Assembly (NCBI GenBank): GCA_037039925.1
Contig: JAXRKP010001332.1
Coordinates: 17,501-81,500 of the forward strand
Length of the DNA: 64,000 nt
Direction of reading: 5' to 3'
Source of the DNA: Doris montereyensis
Taxonomy: Eukaryota > Mollusca > Gastropoda > Nudibranchia > Dorididae
Part shown: positions 31,268 through 46,450 of the stretch, piece after piece
Position numbering within the stretch: the first letter of the stretch is position 1
Layout of the letters: every line of letters starts with the position of its first letter
The notes under the pieces: generated by a model
Database searches by the model: none
What the model was told of the DNA's origin: nothing
The model's input: the letters and a program-made list of their open reading frames with translations, nothing else
Translations under genes and position numbers: made by a program

Positions 31268-31980
31268 TCTAGCTAGATTCTAGATCTAGAATCTAGATCC
31301 CTAGATTATTATTATGTTTCCCTGACAATGGCACTCACACTGTGATCTAGTCACGAAATTCGAGAATGAGACAGGTTGCATCAACCAAACAGAACAAGAT
31401 CTATGTTCCTCTATACCAACTTAAGCAAGGCATAGATCTAGAATGTAGATCGAGGTCTAATTATTAAGTTTATCATGAAAAAGGTAGATCTAGATATAGG
31501 CCTAAATCTGAATATCGGCCTATAATATCATTCTTCTTCAAACTCGTAACTTTAACAAGTTATGAAACTGTCTTCACGGGTATTCCCGAAACCTTTGAGG
31601 GCTTTGACTACTTTGAGCCTTGTCTTCTCTTCAGGGCTGGGAGATTTCCTCAAAATAAGAATAAGACTAGATTACATTCAAGGCAATGGCAATGATAATA
31701 CATGTAATAATATATTTGAGAGTACATGTAAGAGTAATAAAAGCAAATAAATAAGTTAATAGGAAAGGTATTCATTAACTCTGCTGATAGTATTGATACT
31801 GATAGTCGTGAATCTACTTTGATGTAAACCATTTTGTTAGGCTAAATACTAACTTCTTGATACCTTTTTTCACGGTTTTTGAAATTTATCTTCTCTTTTT
31901 TCCCTCTTCTTCTTGTGTCTGTTATGTCTGTTTACCGCGCCCCCTCCTTCCTTTCTCATCATCTTTACTCCTCCCTGCCT
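31268..31980. other. No gene recognised
   Basis: Short spacer with repeated CTAGATCTAGA-type motifs near 31265-31500. No recognised coding or RNA feature. Confidence 0.5.
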
Positions 31981-31984
31981 CCCC

Positions 31985-32618
<634 letters not shown>

Positions 32619-32649
32619 CAGGGAACGACACAGATATTATATTATATTA

Positions 32650-32895
32650 ATTATATACAATAAGTGTGTGTGTGCATCCCTGCCCTGACTTTTTTTTTAC
32701 TTTTGTGAAAGTTAAATTTCTTTCCTTAAGTGCCTCTTTTATATCTTCATCCTGCTTTCTCCAAAGTTTGCTCTTTGGTCCTTTACCTTTGGTATTGTTT
32801 AGCACTGCATACTGATTTAGAAGGGTTTGACCATATTGCCTTCTATGTATTGAAGCACGAGTAAGCTTAGATTTAGTGTCTTGTTCAATCTTTGT
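32650..32895 (-). mobile_element. 3' fragment of the CFDP2-like non-LTR family
   Basis: The - strand encodes DEDIKEALKERNLTFT, the same C-terminal peptide found at 63670-63740 in the same family (DIKEALTQRNLTFTEGNRKC). Truncated on both sides. Confidence 0.7.
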
Positions 32896-32899
32896 CAAC

Positions 32900-33530
32900 T
32901 CAAAGTGACGAGGGTTTGAAATCTAAAGCATCGTTGATTTTTTTGCTTATATTGTGTATTTGGCAACACTAATGTGGCTGCACACAATATGACACACTTT
33001 ACGCCTATGTAAGATCTCCAATGAGGATTCAGAGTATAGATGAAGAGTGAGGAAGGCTGGTACCGAATGCACGTTAGCAGTGTAGAGATCAGTCACAATG
33101 TGTCCAGTAAAAAAAAAGCTGTCTTTCAAGGCATTTTAGCATTTTGATTGAGTGAAAATCTGGCCCTCAAAAATGTCAACCAATCATGTAAATACTGCAT
33201 ATACATGTATACTGTTCAATAAAAGAAATGTATATTCTTTTCTATATAAATTTTAATCATTTATACGACTTATTGCACATAGTTTATAACATCGTTTTCT
33301 TTGTTATTGTCAAAGAGTTATATTCCGTTACAGTTACAGTCAATAAATCAAGGTATGGTATAAAGATTTCATTTTCGTGATTTTATCCATTTTGCACCTT
33401 TAGTTTTTTTAGATAAAATTATATGTGTTTCTTTTTTTTAGCAGTTTGGCAAGGCACACAGTGACTGAAAGCAACATTACATGCACCCAGTTGAGATAAC
33501 TTGTATTTATCTTTAAAAAAAATAATGAAG
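32900..33530. other. No gene recognised
   Basis: Spacer between the non-LTR fragment and the piggyBac remnant. It may be noncoding or eroded 5' sequence of the piggyBac element. Confidence 0.4.
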
Positions 33531-33539
33531 ACATCAAAT

Positions 33540-34230
33540 TTCTGAAGTGATACCTGATGTCATAGTGAAACACATGGAGATAAATATATTTGAGTCAATG
33601 CGTCTAGAAATAGGAGAAGATGGTAGAGATATAGGATTTAATCCAGATGAAGATGAACCTTTGATGTCCACATTGATGCCTCCTTTGTCAATTAACCCAA
33701 ATGGTAAGGAAAGACGTGAAGTTGTACGGTTCTACAATTTAATCAATGGTGGAGTGGAATGCATGGATCTCATTACCTACGCTATGACGACCAAGAGGCA
33801 AAGCATGAGTGTATCCCATGGCTATCGTTTACAATATTAGGATTGACATCGCATGTGTATCTTCATAAATCATTTTCAGAATGAAATTTCTAAAGATCAA
33901 GTTATCTGTCGTCGCTTCTTTCAAATTGACATCGTGTCTGCGTTAACTCGCCAACAAATGGAGAGAAGGAGGACACAATAAAATACCAAGGCAATCGGCA
34001 CTTTTGATCAATCAACTCCAAGAAAAACATTCTCAAAGTCAAACACAAAATCAAACTCAAATTCTTTGTGATCAAGGAAACGAATTGAGACGAAAACGTT
34101 GTGGAAGGTGCCCGTCAAAAAGGACACAAAAACATCAACTTTGTGTGACATATGCTCCATCCCCACTTGCAAGGCGCGCACTGTCAGCAGAACTGTTACA
34201 ATTATAACATTTGCACCACTTGCAATCCAT
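33540..34230 (+). mobile_element. piggyBac-type transposase, C-terminal remnant
   Basis: 33547-33837 encodes INPNGKERREVVRFYNLING and GGVECMDLITYAMTTKRQS, matching the piggyBac block (EFYN..KGGVD..D......KR.(T/S)RRWP). After frame breaks, 34085-34205 encodes a Cys-rich tail with C..CPSK and C..C..P.CKA spacing, as in the piggyBac C-terminal zinc-binding domain. The Asp in GGVEC-MD corresponds to the third catalytic region, with Glu replacing the usual Asp after GGV. The N-terminal half is missing. Confidence 0.75.
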
Positions 34231-34297
34231 TGGCTGATTAAGCTTATTCTTCTCTTTCCAATTTAATGAAGACAAGAATTATTACTGTCAAATATTT

Positions 34298-34905
34298 AGG
34301 GGGGGGTACATAAGTAACTATGCTAGAGACTGTCGAAAGAGTAAGTGGGTTGCTATTAGAAGGGCAACCCGTTGGATGAATGTGTTTTGGGTTATTTTCT
34401 ATTAATCTCTTTACTTGCATTTTTCACGAAATGTATTTTTTTCAGACTAAAATTCAATTTCCTCCGTCATTTACTGACTGATTTCTATAATATTTGGCAC
34501 ATAGGTTCTTTTTGTCAGTGTTAGTAGAGTGGCGTCGGGTTTTGTTTCTTTTCTTGTAAACTTTTTCAGAAAAAAAAAATGTGTGTGATAAAAACGCCAT
34601 TTTTGTATATACACTATATAATATTATTTTCAAACATTCATAACAAAAAATTGTATCCAAAATATACGTCACTCTTTAGATTTTGAAAGGAAAAAACGAT
34701 CTGCACAGGTTTTGGGTGATTTTATCCATAATAAAGTTTGGAGATAGACTTTGAAAAATGGGTCAAATCCATGATGTCGGCCGTTTCCATGACAACCTAG
34801 GACGCTACAAACTTTTCAATGATATATGATGCCTATCTTTCGACAGTTAATCCTATACGTATAAATCAAAAACTCAAATTCAAATGCAAAAAAAAAACAA
34901 AAACA
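34298..34905 (+). repeat. Unclassified G-run repeat, copy B (internally deleted)
   Basis: Eight G are joined directly to the TACATAAGTAACTATGC region that lies about 1.5 kb inside copy A, then GAGACTGTCGAAAGAGTAAG and GCTACAAACTTTTCAATGAT follow in the same order. It carries the YY1/X-box-like block at 34770-34797 and runs into the TA tract at 34911. Confidence 0.75.
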
Positions 34906-34910
34906 ATTTA

Positions 34911-35364
<454 letters not shown>

Positions 35365-35389
35365 TATAAAAATATATATTTCTTTCTTT

Positions 35390-38195
35390 CTTTATGAGGT
35401 CCTATTCTACATTCCCATGTATGGGTTTAGATGCCTGAAATGACCTTTCTCCAGGCTGCCATGTCCTGATATTTTCTGTTTCCTACCGTGAAAGCTAAAT
35501 GTCTTTGCTTTAATGCCTCTTATAATATATCTTCTTCCCACTTTCTCCGAGGTCTGCCTTTTGGTCTTTTACCTCAAGTTTTAGCACTGTATACTGATTT
35601 AGCTTTTCTATTGTCCTTCATTCTGTTAACACGCCCAAACCATCTGAGTTGATTTATTTCTATCTTAGTTTTTATGCCATCTGCTTTGATTTCATCTCTT
35701 ATTGTTGTGTTTCTGATTTTGTCTCTTTTAGCTGTCCCTTCTATTCTTCTTAGATATTTCTTTTCAGCTGTTTCTTCAAGTTCTTGTACTCTACTGTCTA
35801 AGGTCCAGGTTTCGCTGCCATAGAGGAGAGTAGGACAGTAAACTGTGTTGTATACTGTCATTTTGGTTTTTGTTGACAATTCTTGTTTAGCTATCAATGC
35901 CTTTCCTAGATGCTTTTATATTGTCATTGCCTTTTGGATTCTCTGGCTGACTTATTCTCTTAGTTTTTCCTCCTGAGGTAATCATTACCATTACTCCTAG
36001 GTAATTGTAGCTTTGAACTTGTTCAAAATTCTCCCTGGCTAATTTAAGATGTTGTGTTTTAGCTTCCCTAGTTATTAGCATTGTTTTGGTTTTCTTTGCA
36101 GTTACTCTTATTCCCCTTTTATTTAATTCATTACTCCTCTTGTTGATATTCGACTGAAGATCCCTTTCAAAGTGATTTGCCAAATAGAACTACATTAGCA
36201 AATGAAAGCATTGATATATTTACTGGTTAGAGCTTCCACTCACATACCCACATTGATTTTCATCATTTTCTGAGGATGTCTTTGCAACTGAATCCATAAA
36301 TGTGATAAACAAAAGAGGACTTAGGATACAACGCTGTCTTACTCCTATATATACATCAAATTATTCAGATACATTTCCAGCTATGCTCACTACATTTTGG
36401 TTTATAGTAAAAACTGTTAATGGCGTTCGGTCAGACCGGACAAATTTTCGGCTCTAAGTGTCCATAACCGTTGTGTTCTTTTAAGGAATGACCATAGTTC
36501 AAATTATATCCCTTTCCCGCCACATTTCAAATACCTTTTTCTAAGTCAATGCATTTCTCAAACGGTTGACACAGTCAATGTTTCTTCATCACAACAAGGA
36601 ATTTTTCAAGAGATTTATTATTTGTCATGGACCCAAAATCGTTTTGTAAATACAGTAGTCTTGTACGCCATTTTCTTGCCTGTGTTGTCTTGTCTAAAGC
36701 CCAAAAAAACTCTGGTCGGGTTCTTCACGCCGGTCTGGTGCTCTTCTCAAATTTTCCTAAGTCTAAGTCTTTTAAGAATGCCATAGTTCATACCTCCTCA
36801 CAGTGTCAAATCTTTTTTTCCAGAATTTGTCTATACTTTAGTCTTGTACGCGTCTTCCTTGTCTAAATCCACTCTGGTGTTCTTCACTCTCTGGTGCTCT
36901 TCTCTTTTCCGTAGTCTCATTTCCAGAATCCGTCACATACACTTTTCCTGGTACGCTGAGTAGTGATATCCCTCTCTATAGTTGAAGCATTCTATGGTTG
37001 ATCCTTTCTTGTGTATTGGTACTACTACCAGTACTACTACTGTTCCCTTCTTCCAGTTGTCAGGCACTCTTTTGACTTCCATGCTTGTTGACATATTGCA
37101 TGTAGTAGTAGTACTAGTACTGTGTCTGCCTCTCTCCCTTCGTTTTTAATGATTTTTGGATAAACTTGACCTGCTCCTGGGGCTTTCCTAATTTCACTTT
37201 TCTCATAGCTATTCGGTGTTCTTCCGTTGATATATCTATATCTTCAGCTGTCTCATCTTGATTACTTGTTACTTTTACTAATTAAATTGATCTGTACTCC
37301 GTGTTTCATATGTTCTGAAGGGATTGTGTAGTTGAAAATATTTTTTCCACGTTTCCATGATTTCGCTGTCTTCTTTCATTATTTCTCCTTTGGCGTTCTT
37401 AATTTGTCCTATTGGGCATGCTTTGGTTTTCTTATGCTCTTCATTACTCCCCCAGAACAGCTTTTGATTTCCTTGATAGCTTTCTTGAAGTCTTCTCACT
37501 GTTCCTGTTTTGTTTTCCTAACTTCTTCTTTGGAGATAGATCTAGGTCTTTTACTCACATAATCTATTCTATCCGCTGGCCTCTTTGTTTGCAAGTATTC
37601 CTTCCAGTTCCAGGCATCCCTCCTTTCTTTGATCTTAGTCTTGACATTCTCATTCCACCATGCTGTTCTTTTCCTATCTCCTTTAATTTGTTTCCTGCCA
37701 CCGACCTCTCCAGTACAACTACAACTGAGGAGTGTTTCTTTATACATATGCCCCTTTTCTTCTATTGTGCTATCAGTATCATTCAGATCCATCTTCCTTT
37801 CTCTGATAAATATTTTTATCCTTGATTGGTAAATCTGTTTTATTATTGGTTTATTTAGTTCCATTTTGAGTTAAGCAGCTTTTTCTCTTTCCTTTTTTGT
37901 TTGTTTTATTCAGTCAGTAATCTCATTTTGGCAATCACTAGGTGGTGATCACTAAATATTTTAGCTCCTGTTTCCTCTTGCATACCGTAAAAAGGGAGCT
38001 ACTAAATATTAAGTAGTTTTAAGTAGTCTATAATTTACTTTTCACATCTGTCTTTATTTACTCTTGTATATCTGTGGTTACCTTTATGAGGAAAAAATGT
38101 GTTGGCTATTTTCATGTTTGTTATTCTTTAGGCAAAAATCTATTACTATTTCTCTCATTGGAGAGGTTGTTGTCTCTCATTCTTTACCTATTACT
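35390..38195 (-). mobile_element. CFDP2-like (RTE/L1-type) non-LTR element, long decayed copy
   Basis: On the - strand: the end of the endonuclease with its GEVVV-type shadow near 38160, a linker with TAWWNENVKTKIKERRDAW (about 37650), an RT region with frameshifts, FANVVLFGKS near 36200 where FADDVVLFG is expected, then EQVQSYNYLGVMV (about 36000), TLLYGSETWTLDSR (about 35810) and a 3' end with AAAGAAAGAAAG. Same family as 56950-63830. The RT part is disturbed by a partial tandem duplication around 36650-36940. Both catalytic Asp of YADD are lost. Confidence 0.8.
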
Positions 38196-38199
38196 CCTC

Positions 38200-41100
38200 C
38201 TGGGCAGGAGCTCAGGGGCATAAATGTTAAAGTATCTGGGAAGTACTCCCTTAGTTACCCCGGACCTAGCCTTGGCGAAAGGGGTGTGCTATTGCAGTAA
38301 TTCCCTTGGTCTGGCCGACCACTCTATGTTCAAGACCATTGTGCGTGACGAGGTGATCCTGTTAACCTAGACCACATGGTCCAGGAACAAAAAACAATGG
38401 ATCTAGAGGAGACAGCCTCGATAATAAACCGACACTTCGGTGCTGTCATATACCCTACTCTGTGGCTCACGGGAGGCTGACGGACACACGGAAGCGATGG
38501 AAGTGGGGCGGGATAGGATCCAGACTATTCAGGGAAATGGAAATCTTCGTAAAGGCGCAGTGACACAGGACATGACAAGCCTCTATCTTTTACATCTTTG
38601 GTCTATATAACTTGCCTGGAACTGCACAGAAGACAATTCCAGTAGACAGCAGGTGGCGGGGATTGGACACAATGAACCCTACCTAGACTACAGGACCCTT
38701 GGGAGATTGGAGACTATTTTGCTTTCGCCTACAGATGCTTCTGTGTTTGACAGTTCCCTTTGGGGGTGTTAAAGAACTCCACAGACTCTCCAGCTCTACA
38801 ATGCCATGACAAAAAATTAATCATATGCGTCGTTTGGTCAACAAGGTCCGCGCTCGGCAGTGGGCACCCAGGCTGCAGCGAGCGAAAAATATGCTACTAG
38901 TGGTGCAACATTTAATTAGAAGAAACTTCTAAAGAAGGAAGAAAGATCTCACTCAGAGGGAAAAGACAAGAAAAGATACCCATAATGAGCCTTCCCAGAA
39001 CATACTTCATATAAACATTTGTGTAATCAAAAGTAAAAAGACATACCTCGCTAAAACCCTAAATGGCCATAATGTTCATGTGGCGCTTTTACAAGAAACC
39101 CTCCACAAAAAGAACTGTGCGCATCTCAATGGATATACACCCTATACGTGTCAGTGTACAAACTGCAGAGGCATTGTTACATATAATATCCGGAAAGATG
39201 TCCACGGATATGACTCACTCTAGTCTCATGTAAACAACTCCACAGATGTCCAGAAGGTCATAATATGGCCTACTGCACTGGCAGAAAATATACTGTCTAT
39301 AATATTTACAGTCGTCCTGCTACGACAAGCAACCTACCACTACCAGATATACATGACTCACAGTACCATAAAACACTACTTGTTGGTCACTTCAATGGCC
39401 GCTCGCCACAGCGGGGATACCCTGACTATAACAACACAAGAAGAATGATTGAAGAGCTCTGGGAGACAACGAATCTGTCTGTGCTACAGAATGCAGAATC
39501 ACCACCAACTCGGCTACACAGAGCCCACCTTACCGTCAGTCACCCAGACCTAACCATCTGCTCATCAGACCTAATAACATCTTGTCGCATTCGAGTTCTC
39601 GACGACATAAGAAGTGACCACAGACCTATCTTAACAAAGATCAGTACTCCATCTCCTAAAATATACCTCCAGAGAACACGTTGGAACTTTAAAAAAGCTG
39701 ACTGGGCCCACTACAAGGAAACATCAGACTTGCTCCTTAAAAATATCAGAGATACCAACAGTGTAGAAGAATTTAATGAAAATGTGACAACAGCCATCCT
39801 CAAATCTGCATTACAACACATCCCAAGAGGGTGTTGCAAAAATTTCAAACCATTCTGGAATGAAGATATACATTCTACTGTAGCGGAAATAAAGATAGCA
39901 AGAGACAACCTGGAAAAAAGACCCTTATATCCAGGCCAAAACTCAGTACAACAGAGCCTTTGCCAAAGTTCAACTTACAGTCAATGACGCCAAACAAGAG
40001 AAATAGTCCAAAACATGCAGTGGCTTTGATCTTCGTCAAAATGGAGCTAGAGTATGATCCCTAGTAATCCTAAACCCCTCAGTATAGATGATAATAGCAA
40101 CACAGACCAAAAGAAAGCCAGACATTTCTACCCTTACTTTGTCTCAGTAAACAGCAGAAAAACCCCTAGAGGGGGATAAAGAGCGCTTGCAACAGCTGAA
40201 AAAGAAGGAAAGAGCTCCAACTGTCAGCCTGCCAATATCTGAGGAAGACTTCAATTGCATGGAATTTGACCACGCCCTGAAGAGCTGAAACCTAGTAAAT
40301 CTCCAGGATCAGATAAAGTACATAATGAGATGATATGCAAACTAAGCCATAAAGGAAAACAAGTATTATTAAAACTGATCAACATGACATGGCAAAGAAG
40401 CGAAATACCTAAATTCTGGAGGAATGCTCATTTAACTCAATCTTCAAGAAGAATAAACCAGCTAATAAACCCAAGAGCTACAGACCAATATCACTAACAT
40501 CATGTATTGGAAACCTGACTGAAAGAATGATAAACCATCGCCTCTATTGGTACCTTGAAACCACTAACAGCCTGAGTTCAAAACAAGCTGGATTTAGAGC
40601 AAACAGCTGCACAGAAGACCAGCTGTTCAGACTAAGTCAGTGCATCACGACGGTTTCCAAGAGAAAAGCAACACGCTAGGCGTATTTGTTGATCTACAAC
40701 AAGCATATGATCGTGTGTGGAGAAAGAGTTTCTTCATCAAAATGATGGAACTGGGAATCCATGGGAAGCTCTACCAATGGATCAAGCGGTTTCTGACCGA
40801 CGAACAATACAAACGAAAATGAACAACGCAATTTCGTCCAATGAAGTTCTTCAAGAAGGCTTACCACAGGGTTCATCATTAAGTTGCACCGTGTTTCTTG
40901 TTTACATCAACAGCCTTTCAATTGTGCTCAAGTCAGAAACAGCCCTATACGCAGATGACTGGGCAATATGGGAAACAAGCAGAAATACCAAAATAGCAGC
41001 TCGGAAAATGAATGAGACCTGAAGAGACTTAATGAGTATTGCCAGAAATGGAAGATGAAAATTAATACATCAAAAACAGTTTACACCATATTCACAAAGA

Positions 41101-42320
41101 GCCACAAGAATGCCAAACTCAACCTAAAACTAATCAGCAATGGTGAACAGATTGAGAAAGAGAGCAATCCAATATATCTTGGTGTACAGCTAGACCATCA
41201 GCTAACCATGAAAAAGCACATATGCAACCTCAAAGCTAAGGGTGTAAGAAAACTCAATCTTTTAAAGAAGTTAGCAAGCACCTCCTGGGATCAGATAAAC
41301 AAACCTTTAGAAACCTGTACTTGGGATATGTTCGCCCATCCCTCGAGTATAGCAGCTCTATCCTAAACTCACGCAGTCAACAAATCCAACCTGATGACAG
41401 TGGACAGCCTCGAAACAATGCTCTACGCTTTATTGGTGGAGGCATGACATCAACCCCCACAGCTGCATGAAATACATACCAATGACCAATGTCGAACCTC
41501 TTGACATGCGCAGGGACAAAGCAGTATTAGATGTATATGAAAGAAGCAAAAGGATGAGTTATACCCATTCAAACAGAAAAAAATTGTCGATAACTGGCAT
41601 CCAAAATATAGAATAAAGCAGAAATCACCACTACATCATGCTATAGAGCTAAAGAAAGATAACGTCTCCCAAAACAAAGAAAGAAACACCATGGGTGAAC
41701 AGATATCCACAAAATATGGTATTCAAAGGGCCTAAAATCAAGATGGAGCTGATTGACAAGCAAAGAAAGAAATCAGATCCGCTAACCCTGATGATGTCAT
41801 CACAAAAAAACCATTGATGACTACCCTGACAGCTGGATCCATGTATACACAGATGGATCCGCTTTCAAAGCAACATCAAATGCAGGATATGGTATCTACA
41901 TCCACCTGCATAACCTCAGTATCGAATACGGACCCGATCTAAAACTGGTACATAGTATCACTCGGGGTGTGACATGCTTGTGTATATATAATTATGAGTT
42001 GGTCAATCTTTGTTCGCCAAAGGCTCTGTTGATAAGCCGCTAAGAGTAACCATATTTTGCATGTAGCCTAGTCTTTAAATTATCCCAAGATCGTTTTTGT
42101 TTGAAAAAATGTTCTACCAAAAGTGACAAAAATGTAGACTTTATTGTTTCCCCATCATTTTCATTCATCTAGCCTGCCACTTTGAATAGGTTATACCAGG
42201 TAATTAAAAAGTTGGAATAGTACCTTCACACGTACCTGCGTAACCTTAGATTGAATACTAACCCGATCTAATAATCATACTTGGTACCACCTGGGGTTTA
42301 ATACGCCTGTGTATAATAAA
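38200..42320 (+). mobile_element. I/Nimb-like non-LTR retrotransposon with RNase H domain
   Basis: Domains in order, with several stops and shifts: endonuclease (HVALLQETLHKKN near 39075; HPDLTICSSDLI near 39545; SDHRPILTKI near 39613), RT (KSPGSDKVHNEMI near 40300; RPISLTSCIGNLTERMI near 40480; VFVDLQQAYDRVWRKSF near 40685; LPQGSSLSCTVF near 40860; YADDWAIW at 40948-40971), thumb (TSKTVYTIFTKSHKNAKLN near 41070) and RNase H (VYTDGSAF at 41843). Endonuclease, RT and RNase H on one ORF points to the I-type group; clade assignment is by layout only. A 5' region 38200-39000 could be an eroded gag-like ORF. Confidence 0.75.
41904..42320 (+). repeat. Direct repeat of ~86 bp at the 3' end of the I-like element
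   Basis: 41904-41990 (ACCTGCATAACCTCAGTATCG..ACCCGATCTA..) and 42234-42320 (ACCTGCGTAACCTTAGATTG..ACCCGATCTA..) are diverged copies, 330 bp apart. The second runs into the TA tract. Confidence 0.75.
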
Positions 42321-42325
42321 TAAAT

Positions 42326-42606
<281 letters not shown>

Positions 42607-42649
42607 GAGGGAGGCAGGCAGACAGACATGCATACACACAATGAAAGAT

Positions 42650-44255
42650 AAAGTGAATGATTGAGAAAAGAAGAGAGGGATAACCAAAGAGAAACAGAGA
42701 CATATATCGAGTACCATAGTGTTAAAAAGCGACTTTAGAGTAGTTTCAGAACCTGAGACAATGATCTGGAATTTTAAAAGTAAAAGTGACAAATTTAGTG
42801 TTGTTTGTCTATCAACACATCAAATCAAAATAAGTAACAACATTAAAGGGTGGAAAACATTTGATAACATTTTGAAGAACGTAGCATTCACATAAAAATG
42901 AACTGCATGCATTTTATTTATCTTCTGCACGTGACACTTCGAGGATGGTTGAAACCAAAATACCTTCTTCGTTTTGAATAGTATTGAGCATCGATAACAA
43001 TAACAGACAATTTTAATAGACAGAAAAAAAAATGCTTCAAAATAAATGTTTAGTCCCGGTCTTCCATGATTTGTGTGAATTTAAATCGAGTCACTGCTGT
43101 TTATTTCAATGAGTATTATTCTCTGTTACTATTGATCTTTATCTTCTTTCTTTTTATACAGGAAAATCTGAAGGCCTGCCTGAGAGTAAGATAAAAGCTT
43201 TAAAAGGAAACTTTAAAATATGAAGATGATTTATAATATTATAATGTTTAGATGACAAAACAAATTGTTAGTATAGAAATTCAAGACAACAGATGACATT
43301 GTTGACGGATTAGAAAAAATAACATGATTATGATCAGCAGTATTTTAACCGGTGGACCTTGTTCTTTTTATAAAAGAAAATCTACTGATTGTTTTACTCA
43401 AAGATTAAATCGTATAAACAACGTTTACAATTAGGATTGAATATGTTTTGTTTGGTCATAGTATCTCCAAACGTTAAGACAAATTAGTCAATCTCAGGTT
43501 TTGATAATAGAACAGTATCCAATTCATAATAGGATACAAAATAAAAACTTTAAAACCTACGTTGTGGGTTTTGGGTTTGTTTTCATTACAATGTTGGTTG
43601 TATGTGCCAATGCCATTGTTTGTTATTGTTTTATGTTTGGTTCTTTTTTTTCTTTTAGTATTCATTTATCCTGTCTTTAAACTTGAAATAAGATCAGGAA
43701 ACATTTCATATGTTTTCATTGTGATGAGTTCTTAAAAGCTTTCTTAGATGAAAAAACAACCCATGAAGAAGATGATGAAAGAATATATACTAGTAAACAC
43801 TACTCTATTGTTGCAATCAATTGCTATGCTTTCCTGAATAAAGATTTCATGAACATTGGACGCATTATGTAATGCTTGACCAGCTCTAAAATAAACCCTG
43901 ATCAAATCAACAGTTTGGAAGTTCCATGTTCATTAAGGGCCCTCAGACTATACGTCATGACCCCAAAAGGGTCATGGTCCTTTCTGGGGGTCATAGAGGG
44001 TCTACTTGTATGTACATTCAACTCACTGGAATTTATCTGCGATTTTATAAATAGTACGCTTTCAGAAGGCTTATAAAGGTGGGGGTCATCATTAAAGGGT
44101 ACACCTTAAAGGGTCACGTGCCGGACAAAGTTTGGGAAACCCTGTCCTAATCAAGCACACCATGTAATCACGACAGACAATGGCAAACCATGAATCATTA
44201 AATCATGATTACAGCAGATATTAGAACACATAATATTGTATACAGAGTCGTTAAA
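42650..44255. other. No gene recognised
   Basis: AT-rich spacer. 44108-44146 ends GGGTCACGTGCCGGACAAAG then TTTGGGAAACCCTG, which on the other strand reads CAGGGTTTCCCAAAC, a hAT-type terminus; no partner end was found. Confidence 0.4.
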
Positions 44256-44259
44256 AAGC

Positions 44260-44775
<516 letters not shown>

Positions 44776-44780
44776 GTAAA

Positions 44781-45055
44781 GATCCTTCAAGGCCCTTCCA
44801 GGCCTATAGAGTCGGAGTTTATCCCGGTTTCTATAGCGTGAAGCGGAACAGGTGACAATTATCACCTCCTGACCAGGATGCTAGTCTGACTTGGGTTTTT
44901 ACTCCCAAACTAGTCTTCTACCCATTTGCATGTGGGTAGAGTGGGGAGAATACGTGTTAAGTGTCTTTCCCAAGGAACACAACATCGGATCTGGCTTTGC
45001 TTCGGGATCTCATGATCGCCAGTCCAGCAACCGCTCGGCCACCGACACCACTAAT
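44781..45055 (-). repeat. tRNA-derived SINE, copy 3 of 3 (reverse)
   Basis: Shares GGAGTTTATCCCGGTTTCTATA, GTGTCTTTCCCAAGGAACAC, GGGATCTCATGATCGCCAGT and CTCGGCCACC with copy 2. The adjacent AAT arrays on both sides probably include its poly-AAT tail. Confidence 0.8.
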
Positions 45056-45320
45056 ACTAATAATAATAATATTAAAAATAATCATAATAATAACATATCA
45101 TTTTCTTTAGCACTTTACCACATTACATGTGCTCGAAGTGCTTTACAAAGTGTTATATAATCCCATGATGGACGTAAACAAAATATTGACATGAACTAAA
45201 TCTTAATAGCATGTTAAGTTGTGTACACTGTTACTGCACACAATTACATCCACTTATGATGAATTCAAATATAGGTACTGATTCGCTTACACACATGTGC
45301 TTGCACACCTCCTCCTACAA

Positions 45321-45358
<38 letters not shown>

Positions 45359-45994
45359 ATACACATATCAAACAACAATAAGATTGTAAACGTATTTAAA
45401 AGGCAATAGGGTCTCTCGTGTAAAAATAGTCATAATTGTCAAATATTTCACTTGTAGTTTTTCTTGCTGGCATTCTAGATCTATACACTTCTAATGCAAT
45501 GGTGTAAAGTTAGAATATTGTACATTTAGGATGACAGCAGGAAAAAAGTGAAAGCAAATAATCATCCTCGTTACTTGCATTCGTTTCCAGTCATTTTATG
45601 ATGTTGTCTAACATTTTCTTTCATTGTCATCAGAGCTTTTTCTTTTTCCTTTCAATTTTCATGTTGTTATCTGATATTCTAATTCTTCACTCCTCATTAT
45701 GAGCCTAACGAATTTCGACTGCCTTTTCATGATAGTGAATGTAACTTCAGTTATAATTGGATTTACCCAAAAAGATCTTGTTGAAAATTATATTATATTA
45801 TATACCTTCGATGAGCATAATTGCCACGGTTCATAATGCGCTTTCCATTTGTGGTTGAGTGACAGGTGCCAATGGGAAGCCACTGGTTCCATCTTGTCTG
45901 GTGCCTACAATTTTGTCTGCTTATTTTCTTGTATTTGTCTCATCTCTATCCCCATTGGGCCCCAGCATCTGCATAAAAATCTATTCATTAGGCT
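45056..45994. other. No gene recognised
   Basis: Spacer downstream of the SH2-like gene's last exon, with a (CA)n tract at 45327-45352. 45840-45990 vaguely resembles the tRNA-type SINE body. Confidence 0.4.
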
Positions 45995-46214
45995 TTAACA
46001 AACTTGTTTAGCAGATATGGGGCTTGAAAGTGATATCATACTTTGTGGGTGGGGGGTTGACATATTAACAATTCCCTTTTGAAAGTGGGAATTGATGAGA
46101 GTCTTTAAATTTTCATCGTACTGTCCATTTCGATCGATGAAATAAAGCGTGTTTGAACCAACCGTATTAGCAGGCTTCTTATGAATAATGAATGTTTTAA
46201 TATTCCCTCCGTAC
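45995..46214 (-). CDS. SH2-like domain protein, last coding exon
   Basis: Acceptor TTCTTTTCAG on the - strand, entering with one base that completes an ACG codon. It encodes YGGNIKTFIIHKKPANTV, then LYFIDRNGQYDENLKTLINS and a tail ending ISAKQVC before TAA (45997-45995). The order (I.V.Y...I....I, then F....LI..H) resembles the second half of an SH2 domain. The phase matches the upstream exon only if the A run there is lengthened by one. Confidence 0.5.
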
Positions 46215-46450
46215 CTGAAAAGAAATAGAGGTAAGTCTTTAAGTACACACAGTATTACATATATTTCAATGAATAACTAATATTTAATAGGCATGTTGGC
46301 AACATCAGGGTGTGAAATGTTACAAAAATCAACCTCTAACAGGATTCAAAGATTTGGTTAATCTTTTTTACTTTATCTCTGACTCAACATTGGGGTGGAT
46401 TGAATGTTTTCTACTTTTCCTATCTTTAAATAAAACTTTACATTACTTAC

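Noticed and set aside
37496..37864. 122-codon frame on the - strand as a host gene
   Set aside because: It matches the linker of the CFDP2-like non-LTR family (also at 58080-58330), so it is transposon coding sequence.
44090..44150. Complete hAT element
   Set aside because: Only one terminus-like sequence was seen; no matching inverted end or 8-bp duplication was found.
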